This document shows positions 9,072 to 18,116 of a stretch of DNA of 64,000 nucleotides, in pieces (the first letter of the stretch is position 1; every line of letters begins with the position of its first letter). The stretch comes from Gramella sp. MT6 (GTDB lineage Bacteria > Bacteroidota > Bacteroidia > Flavobacteriales > Flavobacteriaceae): positions 868,001-932,000 of the forward strand of contig NZ_CP048410.1 in the NCBI RefSeq assembly GCF_019357415.1, read 5' to 3'. A program made the position numbers and the translations under genes. The notes below the pieces were generated by a model. It did not search any database and was not told the DNA's origin. It worked only from the letters and a program-made list of their open reading frames with translations.

Positions 9072-10841
9072 TCAGCTCATAGATTTGAGCTTTTGCCTTA
9101 TTCCTTCAACGTGAATTCCGGAAATTTCTTGTAATTGAGACACACTTCCTTGCTCAATAAATTCATCTGGCACTCCTAAAACCTCGATATGCCCTTTAAA
9201 ATCTATACTTGCGGCAAATTCTAAAATTTCACTTCCGAAGCCTCCTTTTTTCACTCCGTCCTCTACCGTTAGAATTTTTGAGTAATTTTTAAGGATCGAT
9301 CGCATTAATTTCTCGTCCAGGGGTTTTACAAATTTCATATCGTAATGCGCGATATTTTCAGGATTACCCATCTTCTCTATAGCAGCTTCTGCATTCGCTG
9401 CCATATTTCCTATACTTAGTACAGCAATCTCATCACCTTCCTTCAAACACTCTCCTTTTCCTATTTGAACCCTTTCAAAAGGAAGTTTCCACTCTTTTAA
9501 AACACCACGCCCCCTAGGATATCTAATGATCAAAGGAGAATCCAGGCCTATTTGTGCAGTATAAAGTAAGTTTCTAAGTTCAACTTCATTTCTCGGAGCA
9601 GCGATCATAAGATTCGGAATTGCCCGGGCATAGGCAATATCAAAGACACCATGATGAGTAGCCCCATCTTCTCCAACCAATCCGGCCCGGTCCAGGCAAA
9701 AAACTACCGGTAAATTCTGCAAGGCCACATCGTGAATAAGCTGATCATAAGCTCTCTGCAAAAAGGTAGAATAGATCGCGCAAAACACCGTGAAACCCTG
9801 GGTCGCCATTCCGGCGGATAAGGTAACGGCATGTTGTTCAGCGATGCCAACATCAAAGGCTCTTTCAGGAAATACTTCCATCATATATTTTAAGGAACTT
9901 CCTGTAGGCATCGCAGGGGTGATCCCTATGATCTTTTCATTCTTCTCTGCAAGCTCCACAAGGCTTAGTCCAAAAACATCCTGATATTTTAAGGGCAGCC
10001 CATCGGTATCATATTTTAGCAATTCGCCGGTATCAGGTTCAAACTTTCCAGGAGCATGGTATTTCACCTGGTCCTCTTCGGCCTTTTTAAGCCCTTTCCC
10101 CTTCTTTGTGATCACATGCAGGAACTTGGGTCCTTTTATAGCCTTCATCTCTTTGAGCACCTTTAAAAGGCCTGGCAGGTCATGACCGTCTACCGGTCCA
10201 AAATATTTAAAATTAAGGGCTTCAATAATATTACTACTGGCCGGCTTATGACCTACGCGTGCTTTGGTTAGATATTCCTTCAACGCACCTACGCTAGGAT
10301 CTATCCCAATGGCATTGTCATTTAGAATTACCAAAAGATTCGCCTTGGTGACTCCCGCATGATTTAAACCTTCAAAAGCCATCCCACTTGCGATAGACGC
10401 ATCACCTATGACCGCTATATGCTGTTTTTCGGTTTCTCCTTTGAGATTGGAAGCTATAGCCATTCCCAGTGCTGCTGAAATTGAGGTGGAGGAATGACCC
10501 ACTCCAAAAGTATCATATTCGCTTTCCTCTCTTTTCGGAAATCCGCTTAAACCATTCAGTTGGCGGTTAGTATCAAAAATTTCGCGTCTGCCGGTAAGTA
10601 TCTTATGGCCGTATGCCTGATGACCAACGTCCCAAACCAGGAGATCTTCAGGAGTATGAAAAATATAATGCAGGGCAATAGTAAGTTCTACCACTCCAAG
10701 ACTGGCTCCAAGGTGCCCTTCTTTGGTCGCAACAATATCTATAATGAACCTGCGAAGTTCCTGAGCAAGCTGAGTCAACTCAGTTTCTTTAAGTTTTCGG
10801 AGGTCTTCAGGTGTGTTTATCTTATTTAGGATTTCGGCCAT
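9072..10841 (-). CDS. dxs: 1-deoxy-D-xylulose-5-phosphate synthase
   Basis: A thiamine-diphosphate enzyme that condenses pyruvate with glyceraldehyde 3-phosphate, the first step of the MEP isoprenoid pathway. From the chosen ATG (MAEILNKI) it has 589 residues, slightly shorter than the 620 of E. coli. Motifs include VWDVGHQAYGHKILTGR, the ThDP/Mg motif GDASIASGMAFEGLN...NDNAIGI, and the transketolase-like GIAEQHAV and DRAGLVGEDG segments. An in-frame ATG 36 codons upstream is rejected because those residues are unlike the family and would overlap tadA. The start is also supported by the promoter box seven bases before it. Confidence 0.97.
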   Translation of the reverse strand: MAEILNKINTPEDLRKLKETELTQLAQELRRFIIDIVATKEGHLGASLGVVELTIALHYIFHTPEDLLVWDVGHQAYGHKILTGRREIFDTNRQLNGLSGFPKREESEYDTFGVGHSSTSISAALGMAIASNLKGETEKQHIAVIGDASIASGMAFEGLNHAGVTKANLLVILNDNAIGIDPSVGALKEYLTKARVGHKPASSNIIEALNFKYFGPVDGHDLPGLLKVLKEMKAIKGPKFLHVITKKGKGLKKAEEDQVKYHAPGKFEPDTGELLKYDTDGLPLKYQDVFGLSLVELAEKNEKIIGITPAMPTGSSLKYMMEVFPERAFDVGIAEQHAVTLSAGMATQGFTVFCAIYSTFLQRAYDQLIHDVALQNLPVVFCLDRAGLVGEDGATHHGVFDIAYARAIPNLMIAAPRNEVELRNLLYTAQIGLDSPLIIRYPRGRGVLKEWKLPFERVQIGKGECLKEGDEIAVLSIGNMAANAEAAIEKMGNPENIAHYDMKFVKPLDEKLMRSILKNYSKILTVEDGVKKGGFGSEILEFAASIDFKGHIEVLGVPDEFIEQGSVSQLQEISGIHVEGIRQKLKSMS

Positions 10842-10847
10842 ACGCCG

Positions 10848-10855
10848 CAAAGTTA
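10848..10855 (-). promoter_or_regulatory. -7 box (TAACTTTG) directly before dxs
   Basis: An exact TAnnTTTG box whose last base is six bases from the dxs ATG, implying a message with almost no leader. The region is shared with the divergent tadA, whose nearest box (TATCTTTC, 10910-10917 on the plus strand) misses the consensus by one base. Confidence 0.5.
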
Positions 10856-10932
10856 CATTAAGCAAACTGAATTGTGAACAGAAGGTCGAGATTGAAGGTT
10901 CAAAATTTCTATCTTTCGGGAAAAAAAAGAAT

Positions 10933-11382
10933 ATGCTATCGCCTTTCAACGATGAATATTTTATGAAAAAGGCTCTGGAAGAAGCCGAATGTGCCTATGA
11001 AAAAGGTGAAATCCCTGTTGGAGTGGTCGTGGTGATCAACGATAAGATCATTGCTCGCGGGCACAATCTTACTGAAACCCTTAATGATGTGACCGCACAC
11101 GCTGAAATGCAGGCGATCACAGCCGCCGCCAATTTCCTTGGAGGGAAATATCTTCAGAACTGCACGATGTACATTACCCTTGAGCCCTGCCAGATGTGTG
11201 CGGGAGCGCTATACTGGAGCCAGATCTCTAAAATCGTATTCGCTGCAGAGGATCCACAACGCGGCTACCGAAAATTCGGAGTACAGCTGCACCCAAAGAC
11301 AAAGGTTAAAACCGGAATCCTTCAGGAAGAAGCTTCTTCTTTGTTAAAAAGGTTCTTTATTGAGCGACGTAATTTGAATTGA
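10933..11382 (+). CDS. tadA: tRNA adenosine(34) deaminase
   Basis: A zinc-dependent cytidine-deaminase-fold enzyme that converts wobble A34 to inosine in tRNA-Arg(ACG). The 149 residues from ATG 10933 contain the catalytic HAE motif (TAHAEMQAI) and the zinc pair in EPCQMCAGALYWSQI. The start is chosen because MKKALEEAE follows shortly, as in the family; an in-frame ATG 40 codons upstream lies inside the dxs start region. A related nucleoside deaminase cannot be wholly excluded, but TadA fits best. It is divergent from dxs, with 91 bases between the start codons. Confidence 0.9.
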   Translation: MLSPFNDEYFMKKALEEAECAYEKGEIPVGVVVVINDKIIARGHNLTETLNDVTAHAEMQAITAAANFLGGKYLQNCTMYITLEPCQMCAGALYWSQISKIVFAAEDPQRGYRKFGVQLHPKTKVKTGILQEEASSLLKRFFIERRNLN

Positions 11383-11397
11383 AAACTTCCAATAAAA

Positions 11398-12087
11398 TTA
11401 ATTTTTAAGGGTAACCTCATCATGTAAATCAGGATCCAAACCTGTTGGCATTCCATTTAATTTATTACCATTTACATGCATTTCGCCATTAATTACCTCA
11501 AAATTGTACCTGTTTTTTGAAGGATGCTGTGGCATTGCCGGCCTGTTGGTTCTTGGAAAGAACGATACTCCTATAGCTTCACCTGTATTAAGGTCTATTT
11601 TAAGTTCCACATCTTGCGGAATAAGATCTGAACTATTCCAGGGCTGAATATGTGCAATGAGAATAGTGTCATTCTCATAGCCCAGGTTAAAAGGGTGAAA
11701 GGCATAGACCGAACTTGGGTAATCGATATCAGACTGGCCTTCGATCATACTTTTAAGATCTGCATCATTGAAAGTATATTTCAAAGTTTTACCAAAACTA
11801 CTATAAACCTCCAGTTTTCCATTACTGTTGCTGGTTGGATTATTGATATCTGCCATTCCCAGGGCGAGATAAGCTGCGTCTGGAGATGCAGATAAGGCAT
11901 CCAGGCGCCAGTTACCAATACTAATATCTACATTAGTGGTTTGTACACGGTCTGGCGGATTGCCCTTGTTGGCAAAGGCAGATTTTACCTTACTATCCTT
12001 TTTATAATAAATATAAGTTGTACCACAGGATGTGAAGATGAAAATAAAAATTAGGGCTACGGTTGATCTTAGGTAGTGTAACTTCAT
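11398..12087 (-). CDS. Hypothetical lipoprotein
   Basis: A 229-residue protein with a lipoprotein signal (hydrophobic stretch, then FTSC at about residues 18-21), so probably acylated and envelope-anchored. The body is beta-rich, with short Gly/Asn turns and no recognised domain. It sits between tadA (convergent) and the PUL terminator, and shows no tie to the PUL. Confidence 0.75.
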   Translation of the reverse strand: MKLHYLRSTVALIFIFIFTSCGTTYIYYKKDSKVKSAFANKGNPPDRVQTTNVDISIGNWRLDALSASPDAAYLALGMADINNPTSNSNGKLEVYSSFGKTLKYTFNDADLKSMIEGQSDIDYPSSVYAFHPFNLGYENDTILIAHIQPWNSSDLIPQDVELKIDLNTGEAIGVSFFPRTNRPAMPQHPSKNRYNFEVINGEMHVNGNKLNGMPTGLDPDLHDEVTLKN

Positions 12088-12178
12088 ATCATTAGATTTA
12101 GATATGTAATATACACATTTTCAATGTTTTATGTAAATTCAGAAAGTGAAATTCTGGTGAGTAAACCGCGTAAACTGA

Positions 12179-12249
12179 AGAAAAAAGCGAAACCTTAGCT
12201 AATCATCCACAATAATTTAGCTAACAAAGTAAATGTAAAGGTTCCGCTT
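12179..12249 (-). terminator. Terminator at the end of the laminarin-type PUL
   Basis: A 12-base stem with one mismatch (12185-12196 with 12238-12249) encloses a second self-complementary pair (TTAGCTAA at both sides of the loop). On the minus strand it is followed by a T run (CTTTTTTC). It lies directly downstream of the last GH16 gene. Confidence 0.75.
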
Positions 12250-12259
12250 ATGAAAGATT

Positions 12260-13045
12260 TTAAATGCCTTCTGGCAATTCGGTAACTTTTATATAATCGA
12301 TATAAAACTTATCTGGCAGAGCTTCATCATTGATCTCGGCTCCTCCCAGATTGCCGCCTACAGCAACATTTATAAGAAAATAGAAGTCCTTTTTAAAAGG
12401 ATAGTGTTGTTCATCATACTTCTTTGGAACGAACTTATAAAGCGAATTCCCGTCCACAAAGAACTCTATATATTCTTCTGTCCAGATCGCCTTATAGGTA
12501 TGATAACCTTCTTCTATATTCTCGATTTTTGTTTTTTTGGTATTAATGGTATTTCCATGACTCGCCGGTGTATGTAGGGAAGTAAAGACCTTTCCCGGTT
12601 CTCTACCAATATATTCAAGGATATCGATCTCTCCGCTGGCTGGCCAACCCACTTCCGAAATGTCTGAACCTAACATCCAGATCGCAGGCCAGAGCCCTTT
12701 GGTGGTGGCTAATTTCGCCCTAACCTCAATGACGCCATAAGTGAACTCTACATTATCCTTTGAATTGATCTTTCCTGAATAATATTCACCATCCTTTTTC
12801 AAGGCAGTAATAACAAGATTGCCATCCTTTACTTCTACATATTCCCTGTTATAAATCTGCTCTTCATTGTTACCCCAACCACATAGGTTAGGGCAACCGT
12901 CTCCTTCTTCATAATTCCAGACACTCATGTCCAGACTATCACCATTAAAGTCCTCATGAAAAATGACCTTTTCCTGAGATTGACCTGTGAACAAGGCGCC
13001 AATTAAAAAACTACCGGTGACTAATAATTCTTGATATCGTTTCAT
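12260..13045 (-). CDS. GH16 family endo-beta-glucanase (laminarinase-like), terminal gene of the PUL
   Basis: A 261-residue secreted GH16 hydrolase with a signal peptide (about residues 1-23, ending GQSQ). The catalytic ExDxxE is GEIDILEYIG, with nucleophile Glu139, Asp141 and acid/base Glu144. The pattern with Trp-rich strands (GLWPAIWMLG) is that of beta-1,3(4)-glucanases. The protein is essentially the bare catalytic domain, with no accessory module. Its ATG overlaps the GH3 stop codon by one base (TAATG), so the two are translationally coupled. The role would be endo-cleavage of beta-1,3-glucan, periplasmic or surface. Confidence 0.92.
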   Translation of the reverse strand: MKRYQELLVTGSFLIGALFTGQSQEKVIFHEDFNGDSLDMSVWNYEEGDGCPNLCGWGNNEEQIYNREYVEVKDGNLVITALKKDGEYYSGKINSKDNVEFTYGVIEVRAKLATTKGLWPAIWMLGSDISEVGWPASGEIDILEYIGREPGKVFTSLHTPASHGNTINTKKTKIENIEEGYHTYKAIWTEEYIEFFVDGNSLYKFVPKKYDEQHYPFKKDFYFLINVAVGGNLGGAEINDEALPDKFYIDYIKVTELPEGI

Positions 13046-15321
13046 TAATTATTATACTTTATTTTAATGCTTTGCAGATCTTCAGAGTTTCCTCCTACCA
13101 TCAACTCAAACTCCCCTTCTTCTGCTTTCCACTCTTCTGAAGCGGTATAAAATTTAAGCATTTCTTCATCAATGGTAAAATCAATGGTTTTTGTCTCACC
13201 CGGAGCCAGTTCAACCATCTCAAAACCCTTAAGTTCCTTAACCGGTCTGGCTACACTGGCAACAAGGTCATGTAGATATAACTGAACCACTTCCTTACCT
13301 TTTACCTCACCTGTATTAGTTACTGGAACACTTAAGGTCACAGAACCGCCCTTACCAAGTTCTGAAGAAGACAATTGCAGGTCTCCATATTCAAAAGTGG
13401 TATAACTAAGACCAAATCCAAAAGGATACAATGGGCCATTGGTGATATCTGTATAATGAGAATAGGTGACATGCTGATCGTTTGATGGTCTACCCGTGTT
13501 CATTCTATTATAATACAAAGGTTCCTGCCCAACTGCTCTAGGGAAAGATACCGGCAATTTTCCGGATGGATTATACTTTCCTAAAAGAACATCGGCAATA
13601 GCGTTACCGCTCTCTGTACCCAACTGCCATGCTTCAACGATAGCTGGAATATTTTCTGAAGCCCAGGTAATTTCAATTGGCCTGCCGTTCATTAAAACAA
13701 GAACTATATTCTTATTAACTTTTTGAACTTCCTTCAAAAGCTCTAACTGAAGTCCCGCAAGGCCAATATTAGCCTGGCTGCGTCCTTCGCCAGATTGAAA
13801 AGCGTCTTCACCAAGAACCATTACCACAAGTTCTGCATCTTTAGCCTTTGCCACGGCATCTGGAATTCCAGACCGGTCTGTTTTATTGATCTTCAAAGGC
13901 ATCAGGAAACTACGTTCGCCCTCACCAAGGGTCACTCCTTTTGCATAAGTAATTTCAGATTTAAGATCTGTATTTTTTAATCCTTCCAATACTGAAACTG
14001 CAGAATTGGTTTCTCCCTGAGCTCTCCAGTTTCCTATAGGTGTATCTTTATCATCGGCTAAAGGACCAATTACAGCGATCTTTTTCACAGAAGATCTTAT
14101 AGGTAAAAGATCATTCTCATTCTTTAGAAGAACTATGGATTTTTTAGCAATATCACGGGCAGTTTTTCTATGCTCCTCGTAAGGAACATTTTCCTTAAGA
14201 CCTGCATCCATGTATTTATAAGGATCTTCAAAAAGCCCCATCTTGAACTTCACGTGAAGAATTCTTTTTACCGCTTCGTCTATAAGGGACTCATCTATTT
14301 TACCTTCTGCTACAAGTTTTTCGAGACCAGCTTCATAAGCTCCTCCTTCCATGTCCATATCACTACCAGCTGTTACAGCTATTTCGGCAGCATGAACTTT
14401 ATCCCGGGCAAAGCCATGTGGAATCATTTCTGTAATTGAACCCCAGTCTGAAACAACGAATCCCTGCCAGTCCCAGTCTCCTTTCAGGATCTCTCTCTGT
14501 AATCTTTCACTCCCGGTTGCCGGAATACCATCTATAGTATTGAATGAGTTCATAAAGGTTGCTACGCCGGCATCTGCAGCGGCTTTGAATGGAGGCAGCA
14601 CCACATTATGTAATTCATTTTTCCCTATATTAACAGCATTATAATCCCTACCGGCTTCGGCTAGTCCATATCCCGCAAAATGCTTGGCAGTAGCCGCAAT
14701 AGTTTTAGGATCGGCAAGATCTTCTCCCTGGTAGCCATTTATCTTGGCAACTGCGATCCTGGAGGTTAAATATGGATCTTCACCAGATCCTTCCATGATC
14801 CTACCCCAGCGTGCATCCCTGGAAATATCTATCATAGGTGAAAATGTCCAGTTCACTCCTTCAGCAACAGATTCAAGAGCAGCGATCCTGGCAGATTCCT
14901 CTGCCGCCTCAACATCCCAACTGGCTGTTTCACCCAATGGTACCGGGAAAATAGTTTTATAACCATGGATCACATCATAACCAAAGATCAAAGGGATCTT
15001 GATCCTGGAGTTTTCCATGTTCAATCGCTGAGCCTTTTCAGTCGCCTCAACCGAAAGTACATTCAACATGGACCCTACGAGGCCTTTCTTAAGTCTATCT
15101 TCCTTTTCTTTATTTCCAACTTCAGAAGCAGGTCCTGTAAGGTCCCAACTTCCGTTATATTGTATCATCTGACCAACTTTTTCCTCTAAGGTCATTAGAT
15201 TTAAAACTGAATCAACTTTGGTCTCTACATCCTGAACAGAGCTTTTAATGCCTGAATTTTGGGAATATCCACCTATGGTCCCAAAAAAAAGGGACGAGAT
15301 AATTATGAAATATTTTTTCAT
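13045..15321 (-). CDS. GH3 beta-glucosidase (BglX-like)
   Basis: A 758-residue GH3 exo-enzyme that would release glucose from beta-linked oligosaccharides in the periplasm. The signal peptide covers residues 1-20. The TIM-barrel domain carries KHFAGYG and the nucleophile Asp292 in GFVVSDWGS. The second alpha/beta domain (about residues 390-600) holds GEDAFQSGEGRSQ with a candidate acid/base Glu. A fibronectin-III-like C-terminal domain (about 650-750, ending in the GGNSEDL region) completes the standard architecture. Length and domain order match BglX. It is flanked by GH16 genes and coupled to the downstream one. Confidence 0.95.
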   Translation of the reverse strand: MKKYFIIISSLFFGTIGGYSQNSGIKSSVQDVETKVDSVLNLMTLEEKVGQMIQYNGSWDLTGPASEVGNKEKEDRLKKGLVGSMLNVLSVEATEKAQRLNMENSRIKIPLIFGYDVIHGYKTIFPVPLGETASWDVEAAEESARIAALESVAEGVNWTFSPMIDISRDARWGRIMEGSGEDPYLTSRIAVAKINGYQGEDLADPKTIAATAKHFAGYGLAEAGRDYNAVNIGKNELHNVVLPPFKAAADAGVATFMNSFNTIDGIPATGSERLQREILKGDWDWQGFVVSDWGSITEMIPHGFARDKVHAAEIAVTAGSDMDMEGGAYEAGLEKLVAEGKIDESLIDEAVKRILHVKFKMGLFEDPYKYMDAGLKENVPYEEHRKTARDIAKKSIVLLKNENDLLPIRSSVKKIAVIGPLADDKDTPIGNWRAQGETNSAVSVLEGLKNTDLKSEITYAKGVTLGEGERSFLMPLKINKTDRSGIPDAVAKAKDAELVVMVLGEDAFQSGEGRSQANIGLAGLQLELLKEVQKVNKNIVLVLMNGRPIEITWASENIPAIVEAWQLGTESGNAIADVLLGKYNPSGKLPVSFPRAVGQEPLYYNRMNTGRPSNDQHVTYSHYTDITNGPLYPFGFGLSYTTFEYGDLQLSSSELGKGGSVTLSVPVTNTGEVKGKEVVQLYLHDLVASVARPVKELKGFEMVELAPGETKTIDFTIDEEMLKFYTASEEWKAEEGEFELMVGGNSEDLQSIKIKYNN

Positions 15322-15469
15322 GATCTTAAAATTAGATTATGGAGGAAAATGTTTTCTCCATCGTTATTTTAGATAGGAATTCTACCAGTCGAACTTAGAA
15401 TCCTTAGTAATAACCGGCAATTCTAAAAAATGGGCTTATTAGGAAACACCTGGTTATTCAATTCTACTT
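15322..15469. other. Intergenic region between two PUL genes with inverted repeats
   Basis: This 148-base gap is the longest inside the PUL operon after the regulator. It holds an imperfect hairpin just upstream of the GH3 start (15341-15359) and a 7-base inverted repeat AATAACC/GGTTATT (15409-15415 and 15452-15458). No consensus promoter is seen. The stems may adjust relative expression of the distal genes. Confidence 0.35.
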
Positions 15470-16342
15470 TTACTTTTTTATTAAAACCCAGTCAATAAGA
15501 ACTTCTGCTTTTCCTTGTTTTATAAGCTCTACCGTAGATGCTGGGAGTCCGTTATATGGTTCTTCAACTCCATTAGTTTTATAAGGGTATGCACCCCCTA
15601 AAGCTAGATTGAGAATAAGGTATTTTGGATTGTCAAATTTCCATTCCCCGTAATGCTCTACCATAGGTTTTGTAACCCGATAGATCAATCTGCCATCAAC
15701 CTTAAAATTAAGTGCCTCCGGTGTCCAGTCTACAGAATACACATGCCAGTCGGTCACATCTTCACCTTCAGGATAGAAGTATTTGTTAACCAGCGGAGTC
15801 TCTCCGGAATATCCCGGGCCGTGCAGGGCAACTCCTATCCAGTCTGTCTCTCCCACATATTCCATAATATCGATCTCTCCGGTATCGGGCCAATCGCCTC
15901 CGCCAAGTGCCCAGAATGCGGGCCAAAAGCCGGAACCTTCAGGAAGTTTCATCCTGGCCATAGCTGTACCGTAGGTGAACATCACCTTGTCCCGGGTATT
16001 TATCCTTCCCGAGATGAAATCGAAATCATTTCCGCGGTATTTTATATAGTTGGGGCTGTAATGAGCCTTAAGTACCAGCGCATTTTCGGCTCCTTTAGCA
16101 TTATCACCTTTTACATTGAAAATCGTTGCAGTGGAATCCACATAAACCTGTTGCTCGTTATTTACCCAAAAGTCTGTTCCAACAACATTCCACTTTTCCC
16201 TATCGAGTGAACTTCCGGAGAAGTCATCAAAGAAAAGGGTGTCGCTTACGGTTTTTGCAGGTGAGTCCTGAGCAAATAGATTTCCGCTGAAAATAATACC
16301 TAGCGCGAGGAAGGTTTTTAAAAATAAGTGCTTCATATACAT
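15470..16342 (-). CDS. GH16 family secreted glucanase
   Basis: A 290-residue GH16 hydrolase with signal peptide (through NLFAQ, about residue 25). Catalytic motif GEIDIMEYVG: Glu156, Asp158, Glu161. FWPAFWALGGGDWP and the long insert GEDVTDWHVYSVDW are typical of GH16. It lacks a lipobox, so it is probably periplasmic, unlike the next GH16 upstream. A second ATG two codons in may be the real start. It lies between the surface GH16 lipoprotein and GH3. Confidence 0.92.
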   Translation of the reverse strand: MYMKHLFLKTFLALGIIFSGNLFAQDSPAKTVSDTLFFDDFSGSSLDREKWNVVGTDFWVNNEQQVYVDSTATIFNVKGDNAKGAENALVLKAHYSPNYIKYRGNDFDFISGRINTRDKVMFTYGTAMARMKLPEGSGFWPAFWALGGGDWPDTGEIDIMEYVGETDWIGVALHGPGYSGETPLVNKYFYPEGEDVTDWHVYSVDWTPEALNFKVDGRLIYRVTKPMVEHYGEWKFDNPKYLILNLALGGAYPYKTNGVEEPYNGLPASTVELIKQGKAEVLIDWVLIKK

Positions 16343-16429
16343 TATTTTAAAAAAGAATAATCATCATGAAAAACCTGCGCCTCCAAGGGCCATTTAAAAA
16401 CCAGAAAATTTTATGATGATAAGAATAAA

Positions 16430-16457
16430 TCCCGGAGCTCTAGAAGATACTCCGGGA
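16430..16457 (-). terminator. Hairpin after the surface GH16 gene (possible partial terminator)
   Basis: An exact 8-base stem, TCCCGGAG (16430-16437) with CTCCGGGA (16450-16457), flanked by AAAT/ATTT, directly downstream of the GH16 lipoprotein gene. The minus-strand tail is T-rich but interrupted. Because PUL genes continue on the same strand, it may act as an attenuator or an mRNA-stabilising stem. Confidence 0.55.
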
Positions 16458-16479
16458 ATTTAAAGCCTAAACAAACAAT

Positions 16480-18096
16480 CTATTGGTAAACTCTTACGTA
16501 GTCCACTTCCATAGAAGATTCCTGGAAGTTTGCATCGATTTCGCCTCCAAGACCGCCACCCATAGCTACATTCATAATAAGGAAGAAATCCTTATCGAAT
16601 GGCAGGGAAGCTTCGTTGGTGAAAGTAAAAAATACTTCACCGTCCAGTAGCAGTGTGATATTTTCAGAAGTCCACTCTACTGTGTAAGTATGGAACTCTG
16701 TAGAAGCATTTGAAATAGGAGTTCTTCCTACCACCGCATTACCTCCGGAATTTCCAGGAAAATGCAATGCAGAAGAAGTTTCTCCAGGATTGTTTCCAAC
16801 CCACTCCATAATGTCAATCTCACCGGTCTCAGGCCATCCTACTTCATCGAAGTTAGCCCCGAGCATCCAGATCGCCGGCCAGGTTCCTCCACCTTCAGGC
16901 ATTTTCGCCCTGGCTTCAACTCGACCGTAAGTAAATTCAAATTTATCCTGAGTTGTGATTCTACCCGATGTAAATTCAAATCCGCTTTCAGATTCACGCT
17001 TAGCAGTGATCACAAGATTTCCATCCTGAACGGTTACGTTATCTTCAGTATAGTACTGAACTTCACCATTTCCCCAACCATTAGTTCCATTTCCTATTTC
17101 GTAGTTCCAGTTATCAGTATCCAGAGCATCACCATCAAATTCATCTGACCATAGAAGATCTTCAAATTCGGTTTGGAATTCTTCTGGTTCTTCACCACCA
17201 GCACCTTCTTCTGCAGAAGTGATTATGAACCACCAGTCGAATTCACCGTTACCATCGGTAGATTTCAGAATCATATCATTAGTTCCAGAACGGTCAAAGA
17301 TCTGATACTGGTGATCACCACCAATATAATATCCAATAAAACCTATTCCGGTAAGATTGATCGTTTCATTTCCACCTGGAGCAGAAATAGACCAGTTCTC
17401 AGTATAATCTCCGAATTCCAGATTTAAAACGTCAGCACCTTCAACAGTTCCGCCGCTTCCACCTAATTGATCTATGAGACCAGCTCGGCCAAAAACAGTT
17501 CCATTGGTAATATGAGTAAATGTTCCATCTTCATTGAAGATATACCTGTCATCATACATTCCGGCATTTGCTTTTTCATTCGCTCCGGCACTGTACCATT
17601 CTACTGGAACAACTCCTCCAACCGGTCCAAGACCAAAGTGTCCAGGCACTTCTGCCTTAATTCTCCATTCTTTAGAACCATCACCTACTAATTTATCAAT
17701 TAGCTCCTTAGGTGGCTCATAGGTTACAAGAACTTCCACGTCTACGATCATCGAAGTAGCCGTACCACCCGGGCCATAAGCTATTACGTTCACCGTGTAG
17801 GTTTTAGTACCCGTTTCAGAAAACTGGTGTGTATAAATCCCACTAGATGTAGTAGCTGAACTTCCGTTCTCGAAAACGTATTTATAGGTCATGGCTCCAT
17901 CTGCAGTAGCATTGAAGGTAACCTGCCCACTACCATCACCATTAGGCATCTCTCCAGATTGTCCAACCACAGCGGCATCTACCTGAAGATTTGTTGGAGA
18001 AGAGATTTCCCCAATATCGTAATCCTCCTCTGCACAGGAGAATAATCCTGCGCAAAGAGCCATTACAAATGTTAATTTTAAAAATATATTTTTCAT
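16480..18096 (-). CDS. Multidomain surface GH16 lipoprotein with PKD-like domain
   Basis: A 538-residue lipoprotein (lipobox LFSC, about residues 18-21, followed by AEED, acidic residues that often favour surface export in Bacteroidota). Residues about 35-127 form a PKD-like domain. Residues about 135-295 form a second beta-rich domain (starting DKLVGDGSKEWRI) that I do not recognise by name. Residues about 310-538 form the GH16 catalytic domain with GEIDIMEWVG (Glu426, Asp428, Glu431). The layout suggests the outer-surface endo-glucanase that makes oligosaccharides for SusCD. It starts 20 bases after the glycan-binding protein gene. Confidence 0.92.
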   Translation of the reverse strand: MKNIFLKLTFVMALCAGLFSCAEEDYDIGEISSPTNLQVDAAVVGQSGEMPNGDGSGQVTFNATADGAMTYKYVFENGSSATTSSGIYTHQFSETGTKTYTVNVIAYGPGGTATSMIVDVEVLVTYEPPKELIDKLVGDGSKEWRIKAEVPGHFGLGPVGGVVPVEWYSAGANEKANAGMYDDRYIFNEDGTFTHITNGTVFGRAGLIDQLGGSGGTVEGADVLNLEFGDYTENWSISAPGGNETINLTGIGFIGYYIGGDHQYQIFDRSGTNDMILKSTDGNGEFDWWFIITSAEEGAGGEEPEEFQTEFEDLLWSDEFDGDALDTDNWNYEIGNGTNGWGNGEVQYYTEDNVTVQDGNLVITAKRESESGFEFTSGRITTQDKFEFTYGRVEARAKMPEGGGTWPAIWMLGANFDEVGWPETGEIDIMEWVGNNPGETSSALHFPGNSGGNAVVGRTPISNASTEFHTYTVEWTSENITLLLDGEVFFTFTNEASLPFDKDFFLIMNVAMGGGLGGEIDANFQESSMEVDYVRVYQ

Positions 18097-18116
18097 TTTA
18101 TTTCTTTTTAATTCTT

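Noticed and set aside
10813..10932. Upstream ATG of tadA
   Set aside because: It lies inside the dxs start region; the family N-terminus begins at 10933.
10842..10949. Upstream in-frame ATG of dxs (36 extra codons)
   Set aside because: The extension is unlike DXS, overlaps the tadA start, and would include the -7 box.
16366..16418. ATCATCAT/ATGATGAT inverted repeat in the GH16-GH16 gap
   Set aside because: Eight bases of simple sequence with a loop of about 40 bases; easily chance.
12260..18096. Three GH16 genes as recent duplicates
   Set aside because: They share only the catalytic pattern; lengths, modules and surrounding residues differ widely.
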